Of a stretch of 64,000 nt of DNA, positions 22,230 to 35,486 are shown piece by piece (the stretch's first letter is position 1; every line of letters starts with the position of its first letter). The stretch is taken from contig NW_004457592.1 in assembly GCF_000313135.1 (NCBI RefSeq), positions 159,099-223,098 on the forward strand, given 5' to 3'. Source of the stretch: Acanthamoeba castellanii str. Neff (taxonomy: Eukaryota; Discosea; Longamoebia; Acanthamoebidae). Under the pieces are notes generated by a model. It had not been told where the DNA came from. It made no database searches and saw nothing but the letters and a program-made list of their open reading frames with translations. A program made the translations under genes and the position numbers.

Positions 22230-24716
22230 ATGCGTGCTTTCTTCGGCAGCACCTCTCCATCGGCGGCGCGTTGTGCCGTGGGCCAGGTACCAACAATGCT
22301 GCCCATTTTTGTTAATTTCAACAAATCATTTGCACTCATCCCAAAGGGAATTTCTAATGACTGGCTTTCATCCTCTTAACACAAGGGATCCATTCGTTCT
22401 TTCTCACTGGCCGCCAATGGTACCTGGTCCTTCGGTACGAGCAACCTTTCATTTATTAATTTCTCAATGCCATGCACCATTTTGTTTGCCATTGCGTCGC
22501 AAGATGCCTTCCGCTTGCCATCGTTCACACCGCTATTTATCTCTTTATTTTTAATCCTCGATTCCAGGAAATTAGCAACATCTCGCATGCTCACACCATT
22601 TCCTTTCCATTCTTTTGGGCCTCACAAGCCGGCCGCACCGCTGTGCTGAGCCGCAACCTGGCCGCGAGAAACTACTCGACCGCCACCTCCACCACCACCA
22701 CCGAGGAGGCCGCCCCGGCAGCTGCGGTCGCCACCCCGGCCGCCGAGGCCGTGGAGAAGCCCAAGGTCGAGGAGCCGAAGCCCGCCACGCCCAAGGTCGA
22801 GAAAAAAGGTCTCCCCTTCCGACCATGGCATCCATGGAATGTGATCGCTAACATGTGTCGTGTGTCGTGTGCGTGTTGTGTGCGCATCAGGTAATATCTC
22901 GCGGGTGGCGGCCGAGCAGGTGATCGCCGTGATGGGCGGCCAGTGGGGCGATGAGGGCAAGGGCAAGCTGGTCGACGTCCTCGGCGCCAACTTTGACATC
23001 ATCGCACGCTGCGCCGGCGGCTCCAACGCCGGTATACCAGGCCCCTTACTCTTACGCTCCTGTGACCACCGACACTCACTGTTGTGACGCTGTGTGTGTG
23101 CCGTGTGTGCCGTGTGTTGTGTGTGGTCCGCAGGACACACTGTGATCGTGGAGGGGAAGAAGTACGCGTTCCATCTGCTGCCGTCGGGCATCCTGCACGA
23201 GCGCCCCGTGTGCCTGATCGGCAACGGCACGGTGGTGCACGTGCCCACGCTCCTCAAGGAGCTCACGTCGCTCGATGAGAAGGGCGTCAACTACAAGGGA
23301 CGCGTCAAGCTCTCCGACCGCGCCCACGTCGTGTTCGACTTCCACCAGCAGATCGACGCCTTCCTCGAAGACGCCGCCAAGAAGGTTCCCTCCCCCCCAT
23401 CGCACCTCGCCTTTGCCACCGAACGAGGGCTGACACGCGTCACCGCACACGCACCACCGCACACGCATGACCGCACGCGGCAGGGCAACAAGGATGGGTC
23501 GATTGGCACGACACGCAAGGGCATCGGACCGGCGTACGGGGCCAAGATCGGTCGGGTGGGCATTCGCGTGGGCGACCTGCGCTTCCCCGACACGCTGCCG
23601 GAGAAGCTGACCAAGCTCGTCGAGTACTACCAGCGCTCGTTCCCGCTCGAGGTCAACCTCAACCACGAGATCGAGGCCTACAAGGCCTTCGCCCACAAGC
23701 TTCAGGTGCGCCGGTGTGTGTGGTGTGCGCGGTGGATTTAGGATGGAGTTGACTGACGACGTACGCACACGACACGACACGCAGCCGATGATCGTGGACA
23801 GCGTGCACTACATCAACAAAGCCTACGGCGAGGGCAAGCGCATCATGGTGGAGGGCGCCAATGCCACCATGCTCGACATCGACTTTGGCACGTGGCCCTA
23901 CGTCACCTCCTCCAACGCCTCCATCGGCGGCGCCGTCACCGGTACACCGACCCCTCCCATCACACGCGTGCGGTCGTGTCGTGTCGTGTTGTGTTGGTTT
24001 TGCTCAATGCGTGCGGCGTGGAAACAGGTCTGGGTCTGGCGCCGAGCAAGATCGACGGCGTGATCGGTATCGTGAAGGCCTACACCACGCGCGTGGGCGC
24101 GGGTCCGTTCCCGACGGAGCTCAAGGACGACCTGGGCGAGAGCATCCGCAAAATCGGCCACGAGTTCGGCACCACCACCGGCCGGCCCCGTCGATGCGGT
24201 TGGCTCGACGCCTTTGCCATAAAGTACGCAACCGCCGCACAACCGCACACAACCACACACGCACTCACACTCTTCTGATGACAGATATGCGCACATGATC
24301 AACAACTTCACGCTGTTGAACCTGACCAAGCTGGACGTGCTGTCCGACCTTGATGAGATCAAGATCGCCACGTCGTACAAGTACAACGGAGGTACCACAC
24401 ACCACACACCACACACCACACACCACACACCACACACCACACACCACACACCACACACCACACACCACACACCACACACCACACACCACACACCACACAC
24501 CACACACCACACACCACACACCACACACCACACACCACACACCACACACCACACACCACACACCACACACCACACACCACACACCACACACCACACACCA
24601 CACACCACACACCACACACCACACACCACACACCACACACCACACACCACACACCACACACCACACACCACACACCACACACCACACACCACACACCACA
24701 CACCACACACACACAC

Positions 24717-24787
<71 letters not shown>

Positions 24788-25405
24788 ACACACCACACAC
24801 CACACACCACACACCACACACCACACACCACACACCACACACCACACACATCACACCACACACCACACACCACACACATCACACACGTACTCTCGGACAC
24901 GCACTGATGATTTTCTTTTCTTTTCTTCGTCGCTTTTTTCCCTCTCTTTTGTAGAGCACCTCGCATCGTATCCGTCCAACCTGGAGATCCTGGACCAGGT
25001 CGAGGTCGAGTACGAGACGCTGCCCGGCTGGAAGAAGGACGTCTCTGGCGTCAGGTTCGCTCTTCTCCCCCTCTCCCTCCTGCCTCCCTGCCTTGGCTTA
25101 CCAACAACACCCGACACAACACACACAACACAACACGCGCGTACAAACGTACACTTGCAGGTACTTTGAGGATCTTCCCGCGGAGGCCCGCAAGTACGTC
25201 GAGCGAGTGGAGCAGCTCGTGGGCTGCCCGATCGGTTGGGTACGTCCGCTGAACGCGCACCATCACCACCGATCCCTGCACAATGATGTTGATGCCGATG
25301 ATGATGTGTTGACGCGCGTCCCAATGGTGGTGGTGATGTGGCTTTGTGCCACAGGTGGGCGTGGGACCAGGTCGCGAGGCCATGGCCATCCGGAAGCCCA
25401 AGTAG
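22230..25405 (+). CDS. ADSS: adenylosuccinate synthetase, N-terminal presequence
   Basis: It makes adenylosuccinate from IMP, aspartate and GTP. The start ATG at 22230 and two small exons (22230-22286, 22386-22419) join in phase to the exon at 22629. They give [31 protein letters not shown] and [18 protein letters not shown], a textbook-looking mitochondrial presequence, then an Ala/Glu/Pro linker. The mature enzyme begins [16 protein letters not shown], with the GDEGKGK phosphate loop. It continues with [54 protein letters not shown] (IMP/switch region), [20 protein letters not shown] and [18 protein letters not shown], ending AMAIRKPK. It is full length for the family. One intron holds a 0.5-kb minisatellite. 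Confidence 0.96.
23444..23466 (+). repeat. dispersed intron 23-mer, copy C
   Basis: Exact copy of the word at 2748 and 11688, in an ADSS intron. Confidence 0.9.
24395..24895. repeat. (ACCACAC)n minisatellite with (CA)n core
   Basis: Roughly 45 head-to-tail ACCACAC heptamers, then a (CA)n run at about 24725-24786, then about 12 more heptamers with a few CACATCACA variants. It starts three bases inside the intron whose donor is GGAG|GTACCA, and the intron ends at TTTTGTAG before AGCACCTCGCATC. The six-frame translations through it are repeat artefacts. Confidence 0.97.
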
Positions 25406-25542
25406 ATGATGAAGTGTAGAGCACCACCGTCAACCACACCGCACTCTTCATCCCACTGTTTACTCTTTTGTGCCTCTGCAGCTCCGTGCTGGAAAAATAA
25501 ACGTAGGAGGAGGAAAATGATTCTTTTTGTCCATTCTTTTGG

Positions 25543-26824
25543 ATGGATCCGCAAGAGCAGGAGCAGGGAGGAGACGATGAAGCACGCTTGGGCGTGTGTT
25601 TCGTGCACCCCTCGTGGTTTGGCGGACCTTTGGGTCCTCACAACGTGCTCGACTTCTTCAGCGCCTCCGACTTTTATGACAAGTCATGCAACAACGAGGT
25701 ACCGTCATTCACGATTAGATTTAATGGCCAGATAAATAATTATAAATCATACAATATCAATTATTATTATTGATTGGGGAGGCAGTTGCTGCGCATGCAA
25801 GAGCGCGACATGTCGCTGCTGCGGGCCATGACTGGCCTCGAGTACGAGATCCGCTACGCCGACGAGGCGCAAGGTTTCCCTCCCCTCTACTTGCTTGGCC
25901 TTCTTGAGGGGTGGGCGTGCTGATGCATGCCATGGGGCGTGCACGCTACTCTTCCCACATCCAACATCAACAACAACATCCAACAAACTACCATCTACCA
26001 CACCGTGCAGGGATCTTCTTGCTCTGCAAGCAGATCCGAGAGAGCCCCGACCTGGCGCACCCGCAAACCTACTACTACGTCATGCACGGCACAGTCTACC
26101 AGTGCCCCACCATCCAGCACGTGCTCACAGCCCGCATGGTACGTTATAATATATACGTTTTCATATATGCTGCAGCTCTGTGATTGATCGCGTTTGTTGG
26201 CGTGACGCCGGCATCGATGACGGCGACGACAGACGACGTGCTCGTACCACCTGGAGGAGGCCTTCCGCATGGTGAGCGCTGCGGTGCGGTTCGACCCCTC
26301 GACGGAGCCCAACTACTCCTACGACTTCACCGCCGCTACCGACGCCGCCCAGCCATCCGCCGACGAGGATCCCGATCGCCCAGAAGGTGCCCACCCACCA
26401 CGCGACCTTGTCGTCATTTTTTTAATGTCTAATTTGGCGCATCGTGTCGCGTGTGTCGCGTGTGTCGTGTGTCGTGTGTCGTGTGTGTCTAATCTGCACC
26501 CACACAGACGATGCGGCGGTGCCGGAGAAGACGCAAGAGGAGCTCTATCGGCTGCAGCAGACGGCCGACCGGTCCTCGCGCATCCTCAATTCCATCGTGG
26601 GCCAGGTTCGCCCATTCCCCCCTCGCCCCAGACGCGGACGCAGCTGGTCCGGCACTCACCTCAGGTCTGTTTGTTTCGGCGGTTGGATGGGGGGGGGCAC
26701 ACAGTTTCCACTGCCGGGCGAGGTTGTACGACCACCACCGCCCGCAGCTGCTGGAGGTCGAGCGCAGGGCAAGCGACCAGGAGACACTGCGGGCACCAAG
26801 AAGCGACGTCTTGTCGATCTCTGA
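25543..26824 (+). CDS. MED6: Mediator complex subunit 6
   Basis: The Mediator head-module subunit links activators to RNA polymerase II. The order of conserved blocks matches MED6: CFVHPSWFGGPLGPHNVLDF, SASDFYDKSCNNE, LLRMQERDMSLLRAMTGLEY, IFLLCKQIRESPDLAHPQTY, YYVMHGTVYQCPTIQHVLTA and the helix SYHLEEAFRMVSAAVRFDPS. A basic, Lys/Arg-ended tail follows (…KRPGDTAGTKKRRLVDL). At least six exons. The 64-bp gap to the convergent ESF1 stop leaves little room for 3' ends, so the transcripts probably overlap. It starts 137 bp after the ADSS stop on the same strand. Confidence 0.9.
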
Positions 26825-26888
26825 TTTTGATGGCACATAAAACAAAACCAAAAGGTCGAGGTTGAAGATTTCCGCATGTGGAAGTCGT

Positions 26889-29800
26889 TTACTTGCTTCG
26901 TTTGGTGGCGGTGGCGGTGACGGTCGTGGTGGTGGTCGCCGCGCGGCCCTTGCGGCCCTTGGCCGGCCCGAGTCCCTTGACCTTGACCGAGGAAACGAGG
27001 TCGCTGAGCGAGGAATCGCTGAACGGACCCTTACTGTTGCCGCCGGCGACCGTCTTCGCCTCCGACGAGGCCGCACCACCGGCTTCGGCCCGCACGCGCG
27101 ATCGCTCCACGAGGATCTTGTTGACGGTCTCGCTGTTCTTCTTGATCCTGCAGAGACGAGGCGACAAAAGCAACGCGTTGACGTCAACCATCAGCCGGCG
27201 GCGCATCACGTCGCGCGTGTGTGTGAAGCGGTGCAGGTGCATTCATGAATGGACGTACCTGGTGGGATCGATGGCAAACTCGGGTGAGGTGACGAGCTCG
27301 CGGAATCGCGGGTCCTTGAGGTCGAGGTCGGCGGCGGCCTTGGCCTCCTCCCGGGCCTTGGCCCGGCGCGCGCTGCGGCCCTTGGGCTTGCCGCCGGTGG
27401 CGTCGTCGGCGGTCCGCTTGTGGGCGGCCCTGTGGATGTCCTCGTCGAGGGTGAGCAGGGCCAGCTCGGCCTCCTGCCTGCGCTCCTCCTCCGTCTTCTT
27501 CCCGCCGCGCGCCTTCTTTTTGTTGCCGCCCCGCTTCCGCCGCTCGGCCTCCTCGTCCTCCGAATGGCGGTCGCCGTCGAACTCGCCCGCGCCCTCAAAG
27601 AAGTCCGAATCCTCGTCGCTCTCCTGTGGTTGTGGTTGTGGTGGTTGTGGTTGTTGCAATGCAACCAATAAACAGCATCGTCAGCCAAAGAATGAAAGAA
27701 AGAAATCGAGATTTGGGTTGGGGAATGTGTGTACGAGGGTCTTGGGGGCGGGCTCGCGCTTCCGCTTCCGCTTGAGGGCGTCGGGGTTGTCCTTGGCGTC
27801 GAGCAGGCCCTGCACCTTCTCGCTCAGGCCCGGCACGAACGTGATCTGCACCAATCGCAAGTGTCGTGAGGTGAGCGATGGTGGCGTGATCAGACACACA
27901 CAAACACACACACGCACACAGACACACACACACGCACACGACACACGACACACGACACAGTAATAGAAGAGCACACTGGCGTGCGTACCTCCATGTCCTG
28001 CTGCTCCTCCTCGTCCTGGTCGAGGGCGCCCAGGAGGGCGCGGTACTTGTCGCGCCGCTTGGGGTCGATCTTCTCGTCGCTCTTCTTCTTGCTCTTCTTC
28101 TTCTGCGCGGCGGCGGCGGTCTCTTCGACGCCGGCGGGCGTCTCGAGCTCGAACACGAACTGGGGCTCGCCCTCGTCCTCGTCGTCGTCCAGGTCGGACT
28201 CGTCCGAATCCGACGCCAGGTAGGCCTTGAAGTCCGACATCTTCAGCTCCTCCGCCGACAGCTTGGCCCTGAACGCCGCCATTCATTCACCGCCGCCGCC
28301 GCCATCACACACATGGAAATTCAGAGTTAGTCAGTCGGTCAAGAGAGCAGCTGCTGCTGCTGCTGTTTGGTTGGGGGGGGAATGCCAAAAATGGGAGGGG
28401 GCAGGTATGCGCACTTTTGCATGACGCGGCGCCGGTGGGTGTCGTCGGCGTCCCACGTGAGCTCCACCTTGGAGTGCTGGAGGGCCGATGTGTAGTACGT
28501 GGGCGCCTCGTAGTTCGACGGAATCTCCCGCGCCGACTGTGCGCGTGTGTTCGACGTGTGTCGTGTCGGTGGTCGTGTCGTTGGTCGTGTGAGAAACTCG
28601 AGCAATCACGAATCATCGGGAGAGGGCGGGGGGGGGGCGGAACCTCGCGAGGCGGGAGGTCGAAGGTGACGTCGTCGGGGATGAAGGAGAGGTCGAGCAC
28701 GTTGCTCGACCGCTCGAACTCGAGGCCGTCGCAGGCCTTGTAGATCTCCCCGGCCGTCGCCGGCGAGTCGCACTCCACCACCGCGTAGTAGTAGTCCAGC
28801 TTCTCCAGCTGCGCACCGCACACACCCACACAACACGACAACACACACGACACACGTGTTAGCCACCATGTGATGGGAGAGCGTGCGTGCGTGCGGTGCG
28901 TGTCGTGCGTGTCGTGCGTGGTACCTCGTATTGGCGGAGCTTCTCCTCGTCGATGTCGCCGGATTGGGCGCCGCGCGGGCGCCTGTTGTTGTTGTAGTGG
29001 TGGTGGTGGCTGCTGCTGCCCTTTTGGCGGAAGATGCTCTGCGGGCCGTGCTTGGCCTCCTCGTCGAGGCGCTGCTGGCCGAGGCGCGACGGGTAGACCG
29101 TGACGCCCAGGATGGCGCCCGTGGCCGGCACGAACGACTGGAGCAGGACCAGGATGTCCACCGCCCGCACCTTGTCCCAGTCGCACTTGCACACCGCCAG
29201 CCGACGCGTCTCCTCCCCCTCCTCCTCCCCCTCCTCCTCCTTCTCCGCTGCCTCGGGCTCGGCGGCGGCGGCGGCCTTCTTCTTCTTCGTTTTCTTCTGC
29301 GTCGCCGTCTTGGCGGCCGCTGCGGCCTTCTTGGCTGCCACCTTCTTCTTTGGCAGCTTCGGCTCCTCCTCTTCGTCGTGCACCACCTCCGCGTCGGCCT
29401 CGGTCGTGGCGTGCTCCTCTACTTCCACTTCTGCCTCTCCCTCTTGCCGCTGCTGCTGCTGCTGGGCCTCGTTGGCCTTTTCGAGGACGTCGGGGTCGAG
29501 CTCGTACACCCGGCGCAGCCGTTGCGCGGTGGACTCCTCGGCCTTCACGGGCCGGCCCAGCGGGTCCAACTCGACTGCAGCCAAAGTTGAACACATCAGT
29601 GTGTGGTTTTTATTTATTTTTTATTTATTTAGATCAAAATAAAAATGTAAATAAAAATCGCAACAAAAATGGAACGAAAGATTGGCCTGACTGAGATGAG
29701 CGTACAAGTCTCTGCAAAATCGGGATTGGTGAAGAGGTCCGCGAATCGGGAGTCCAGACGAACCTTGCCGCCTCGCCCTTCGCCCTTGCCGCCACGGCCC

Positions 29801-29895
29801 CATCTGGCATCATCGGCGGCGAAGCGGGCGCTGTCATCCTTCTTCGCCCCGGTGGCGTTACCTTTTCCTCCGCGCTTCCTCTTCGAATCGGCCAT
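26889..29895 (-). CDS. ESF1: ESF1 pre-rRNA processing factor
   Basis: A nucleolar protein needed for 18S rRNA maturation. It starts MADSKRKRGGKGNATGAKKD (29895) with DSRFADLFTNPDFAEVELDPLG after the first intron. A Lys/Glu/Ala-rich charged stretch follows. The core is CDWDKVRAVDILVLLQSFVP, ILGVTVYPSRLGQQRLDEEA, LEKLDYYYAVVECDSPATAG, CDGLEFERSSNVLDLSFIPD and YYTSALQHSKVELTWDADD. The conserved DFKAYLASDSDESDLDDDED and a C-terminal block with DPRFRELVTSPEFAIDPT (NUC153-like) end at …TATATKRSK. All hallmark ESF1 blocks are present in order. Introns carry one 16-mer copy and CA-rich tracts. Confidence 0.93.
28575..28590 (+). repeat. dispersed intron 16-mer, copy 3
   Basis: Exact GTGTCGTTGGTCGTGT in an ESF1 intron. 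An overlapping near-copy with one mismatch precedes it at 28563. Confidence 0.9.
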
Positions 29896-30232
29896 CACGA
29901 ACTAGTCCTCGCTGCTCACCTCGATGTGCTGAACGGAACGCTAACCAAAGATGTGGGGCTGGACTCCGGAGATGGTAGTTTCTTTACCATTTATTTCTCC
30001 TTTTCCTAGAGAAACGGGAAAGCTTAGGGGAAAATTGCAGGAAACTCATTTTTGGTATCTACTCGCCCAACTTGCTGGAAGTCGTGGGTGTTGAAGAGAA
30101 GGTGCGAAATGAGGCAACAACCCTTTGTTTGTTTTGGGGTTCCCAACACAAGAGACGAGATCTCTACATCACTTGCTGGGGGGGGGGGTTAGGTAGGCAG
30201 GTAGGCAGGGTAGAGAAGAAGAAGAAGACGAC
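29896..30232. other. intergenic, ESF1 start to CPS stop
   Basis: 337 bp between tandem minus-strand genes. It must contain the ESF1 promoter and the CPS 3' UTR. A G9 run is at 30179-30188 just past the CPS stop. No RNA gene is seen. Confidence 0.4.
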
Positions 30233-33200
30233 TTAGAGGGTGTTGCGGAGGTAGGTCTCGTGGGCCGCGGGGGTGAGGCCGGCGAGGTCGTGGATCTGGG
30301 CGAGGGAGCGTGCGACCATGCCGGCGACCTTGGGGTCGGTGACGAGCGAGACGCCAAAGTCGACGGTCTTGCGGCGGAGCGGGTAGAACTCGTCGTCGGT
30401 GTGGTTGGGGAAGGTGACGACAAAGTCGACGTCCTTGTTCTGGACGTGGGCCATGGCCGAGCCCGAGTCGCCCTGGAGCGGGACGGTGGTGACGGGCACG
30501 CCCTCGCGGGCGAGGAGGTCGGCGCTCTCGGGGGTGGCGAGGAAGGTGTAGCCGGCGCGGTGGAGGTCCTTGGCCTGGAGGGCGAACTCGGGGGTGATGT
30601 TGGCGAAGAGGGCGGTCTTCCTCTCGGGCCACTTGAAGTTGGACGAGAGCACGGCCTTGAGGAAGGCCTCCTCGGGGGTCTTGCCGAAGCAGGCCACCTC
30701 GCCCGTGGAGGCCATCTCGACGCCCAGGATCGGGTCGGCGCCCAGGAGGCGCTGGAAGGAGAACATGGGCGCCTTGACGCCGTAGTGGGGCACCTTGTTG
30801 TGGCAGCGCGGGTCGACGGGCACGTCCTCGCCCATGAAGATGCGCGTGGCCGTGCGGAGGAAGTCGATGCCGAGCACCTTGGACACGAACGGGAAGGAGC
30901 GCGAGGCGCGCAGGTTGCACTCGATGACGAGCACCTCGTCGCCCTTGACCAGGTACTGGATGTTGACGGGGCCCGAGACCTGGAGCTCGCGGGTGATCTT
31001 CTCCGAGATGCTCTTGATCTGCGCCTGGATGTTGTCCGGAATGGAGATGGCCGGCAGCACCGACGTGGCGTCGCCCGAGTGCACGCCGGCGTCCTCGATG
31101 TGCTCCGAGATGGCCCAGTTGACCAGGGTGCCCTTGTTGGCCACGGCGTCGCACTCGACCTCGCGCGCGCCCGTGACAAACTTGGAGATGACCACCGGGT
31201 AGTCGGGCGACACGTCGACGGCGGCCGCGAGGAACTCCTCCATCTGCTGGTCGTTGTTGACGATCTTCATCGCCGCGCCCGAGAGCACGTACGACGGGCG
31301 CACCAGGCACGGGTAGCCCACCTTGCGCGCAAAGGCCTTGGCCTCGGCGAAGCTGCTCAGCTGGTTCCACTCGGGCTGCTTCACGTGGATCCGGTCCAGC
31401 AGCGCCGAGAACTGCGAGCGGTCCTCGGCCGCGTCGATCGACAGCGGGCTCGTGCCCAGGATCTTGACGCCGGCCTTGTGCAGCGCCAGCGCGATGTTCT
31501 GCGGCTGCTGCCCGCCCACCGACACCACCACGCCCGCGGGCTTCTCCCGGTCGTAGATGTCCAGCACGCGCTCGAGCGTGAGCTCCTCAAAGTAGAGCTT
31601 GTCCGACTCGTCGTAGTCGGTCGACACCGTCTCCGGGTTGTAGTTGACCATGATCGTCTTCTTGCCCAGGCGCCGCAGCTCGCGGATGCACTCCACGGCG
31701 CCGTAGTCGAACTCGACCGACGAGCCGATGCGGTACACGCCGCTGCCCAGCACCATCACCGCGCCGCCCTCCTGCTGCGTGTCGCTGTGCGTGCCGTTGT
31801 ACGTCGTGTACAGGTAGTTGGTCTTGGCCGGGAACTCGGCCGCCAGCGTGTCGATCTGCTTCACCGCCGGGACCACGCCGTTGGCCTTCCTCAGCTCGCG
31901 CACCTCCATGTGGCCGCAGCCCAGGAACTCGCCCAGCTGCACGTCCGAGAAGCCCTGCTCCTTGGCATCCCGCAGCAGCTCCACGGGCAGCGTGTCCTTC
32001 TTGTAGGCGCGCACCGTCTTCTCCGTGTTGTGCAGCCGGTTGAGCTTGTCCAGGAACCAGTGGTCGATCTTGGTCAGGTCGTGCAGCTGCTGCACCGTGA
32101 AGCCACGCCTCAGCGCCGCCGACAGGGCAAAGATGCGCTGGCTCGTGGGCTCCGTCAGCTCCTGGTGGAGCGCCTCGTCCGACGCGGTCACCCACCTGCA
32201 CAATTGTGTGTGAATAAATTGTGTTTGCACCAATCCATGGTGTGGTTAGCGTGTGTGTGATCAATGATTGGCCGGAAGAGAGTAAAAGAACAAAAAACGA
32301 AAAAGAAGAAGAAAGAACGAAAAAGAGCCCTCGGGAGAGGGAGAGGGAGAGGGAGAGGGGGGTGAGACAACACGTACTTCTTGGCCTCGAAGCCCTTGTT
32401 GCCGACGTCGACCATGCGGATGGCCTTCTGGAGGCCCTCCTCGAAGCAGCGGGCGATGGACATGACCTCGCCGACGGACTTCATGCTGGAGCCGATGCGC
32501 CAGTCGACGCGCGAGAACTTGCTCAGATCCCAGCGGGGCATCTTGACCACGAGGTAGTCGAGCGAGGGCTCGAAGCAGGCCGTCGTCTCCTTGGTGACGG
32601 CGTTCTTGAGGTCGGGCAGCTCGGCGCCGAGCGCGAGCTTGGCGGCGATGTAGGCCAGCGGGTAGCCGGTGGCCTTGCTGGCCAGGGCCGACGAGCGGGA
32701 CAACCGGGCGTTCACCTCGATCACGGCGTAGTTCTCCGACTTGGGGTCCAAGCTGTACTGGATGTTGCACTCGCCCACGATGCCCAGGTGGCTCACCACC
32801 TTGATCGCCGCCGAGCGCAGCTTGTGGTACTCCTCGTTGCTCATCGTCTGCGAGGGAGCCACGACTGTGCCGTATGGCGCGGGGGGAGTTCGTCAGCAGT
32901 GCGTGTGCGAAAAAGAGAAAAACGAAGAAGAACGAGAAAAGGTACCGATCGACTCGCCGGTGTGGATGCCCATGGGGTCGAAGTTCTCCATGTTACAGAC
33001 GGTGATGGCGTTGCCCTTGCTGTCGCGCACCACCTCGTACTCGACCTCCTTCCAGCCCTTCATGGACTTCTCGACGAGGACCTGCGGCGAGGAGCCCAGG
33101 GCCTTGACGACGATGCTCTCCAGCTCGCTGCATGGCGACGGCGACGATGACGAGAGAATGAAAAGTGAGAAGTTAAGCCAGCATGAGGTTAAGGGGGGGG

Positions 33201-35439
33201 GCATGGCGAGGCGAGACGAGGGGGTGGAGGAGGTACGCAGGGTTGTTGGCAAAGCCGGAGCCGAGGCCGCCGAGCGAGTAGGCGGAACGGACGATGACGG
33301 GGAACCCGATGTTGTTGGCAGCCGCATGGGCCTGGCCGAGGGTGTCGCAGGCGACGCTGGGTGCGCTGGGGATGTTGATCTCGTTCTGCAAATGAAAAAC
33401 AAAACGCGTTCAGAACTCACCCGTCCGCACGTTGACGCAGCAGCAGCAGCCTACGACGACGCGATGACGACGACGACAACGACAACGACCGTACCAAACG
33501 CTGGGCGAAGAGCTCCCTGTCCTCGGTGTCGATGATGGACTTGACGGGGGTGCCCATCACCTTGACGCCGTACTTTTCGAGAACCTTGGTGTGGTAGAGG
33601 TGGACACCGCAGTTGAGGGCGGTCTGACCGCCGAACGAGAGGGCGATGCCGTCGGGGGACTCCTTCTTGATGACCTGCTCCACGAAGTAGGGCGTGACGG
33701 GGAGGAAGTAGACCGAGTCGGCGAGGCCCTTGGCCGTCTGGACCGTGGCGATGTTGGGGTTGATGAGCACCGTCTTGACGCCCTCCTCCTTGAAGGCCTT
33801 GATGGCCTGCGAGCCCGAGTAGTCGAACTCACCAGCCTTTTGTTGTGCCACGTCACCACATACGCGTCAGTCAGTCGGTCAGTCGGGTTGCGATTGATTG
33901 GCTGCAAAGCCGCGATTCACCATCATCAGATGAAGAAGAAGAAGAAGAAGAAGAAGAAGAAGAAGAAGGCGTACCTGGCCGATCTGAAGTCCGCCGGAGC
34001 CGAGCACGACGACCTTCTTGATGGGGTGGGAAGCGCGCAGGTTGGCCGACAACGAAACGGTCTTGTTGTCGGCAAAGTCCTTGACCTGGCCGAGGAACTT
34101 GTCGAAGAGGAACGCGGTATCGTAGGGGCCGCCCTTGGCCTCGGGGTGGAACTGCACCGAGCTGAAGGGCTTGTTGGTGCACAGGATGCCCTCGTTACTG
34201 CCGTCGGTGGCGTTGGTGAAGTAGGGCTTCCAGTTGTGGGGCAGCGAGGTGGGGTCCACCGCGAAGCCGTGGTTCTGGGGCGTGATGTAGGCCAGGTCGG
34301 TGATCTGGTCCACGACGGGCTGGTTCTGGCCACGGTTGCCGAAGGGCAGCTTGTAGGTCCTGCCACCGGCGGCGTGCGCGAGCAGCTGGTTGCCCAGGCA
34401 GATACCGAAAATGGGCTTGCCTGCAACAACAACAGCAACAGCACGCGTTGTGTGTGAGTCTCACGATGCCCCAGACCAACAATCAAATGAAAAGTGAAAG
34501 AAAAAGAATAAAAAGAAGAAGAAAAACGTGTGTGGTGCGTTACCGACGTCCATGGCCTGGCGGAGGTGCTCGATGGTGGCGGTGAGCTTGGAGGGGTCGC
34601 CGGGGCCGTTGGAGATGAAGAGGCCGTGGTACTCCTCCTGGAGCTCCTTGGTGTAGTCGTAGTTCCAGGGGACCACCTTCACGGTCGTGCCCTTGCCCAC
34701 GAGGGACCTGATGATGTTGTGCTTCATGCCGCAGTCCACGGCGATGATCTTGAGCGGACCGTTGCCGTAGACCTTGGGCTCCTTGATGGAGACCTCGGCG
34801 ACGAGGTTGCGCTCGTAGATGTTCTGCAGCGGGATGTCCCTGTCGAACACGATCTTGGCCGGCACGGCGCCCTCTGTCGTACATGGGCGACAGTCGCGTG
34901 CGCGCGCGCGTCAGAAGCGTCGACGTGGCAGACGTTCAATTCACTTCACTTCACTGTTTCCCCCCCCCGTGTCTGGACAGTGCGTACCGGAGCGGATCTT
35001 CTTGGTGACGGCGCGGGTGTCGATGCCCTCGATGGCGGGGATGCCCTCTCCCCGCAGCCACTCCTGGAGCGAGAAGTGGGCATTCCAGTGGCTGTAGGTC
35101 GAGCTGACCTCCTGCACCACCAGACCGGCCACCTGGTGCACCGCACACACACACGCGTGCAAGGGAAGAGAACAACAACAACAACAACCGTGAGTCACGA
35201 CAAGCCCGACTCGACTCCTTCGCGTAGCGCCCACGTATAGTGGGGGTGTGGGGGGGGGTTGTAGCGTACCTGGATGTGCTCTGACTCGAAGAACTTGGCC
35301 AGGCCGAGCTCATCCCTGGTCGCGGGGTTGGGGACACCGTAGTTGCCGATGAGGGGGTAGGTGCACGTGAGGATCTGGCCTCGGTAGCTGGCTGGATGGG
35401 GGGAGAGAACGAGCAAAGTGAGTTTTCCTCCGCCCCTCC

Positions 35440-35486
<47 letters not shown>

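Noticed and set aside
24395..24895. Could the regular repeats be a CRISPR array?
   Set aside because: The units are 7 bp with no spacers, in a spliceosomal intron of a eukaryotic gene.
24265..24966. Long open frames of VCGVWCV or HHTPHTT repeats
   Set aside because: Translations of the ACCACAC minisatellite within an intron.
26878..27963. 361-codon + strand frame opposite ESF1
   Set aside because: Antisense shadow; ESF1 motifs on the minus strand are decisive.
30260..32260. 666-codon open frame on the + strand opposite CPS
   Set aside because: It is the mirror of the CPS large-subunit exon. High GC3 leaves the antisense frame stop-free; composition is Val/Leu/Gly/His-rich with no family match.
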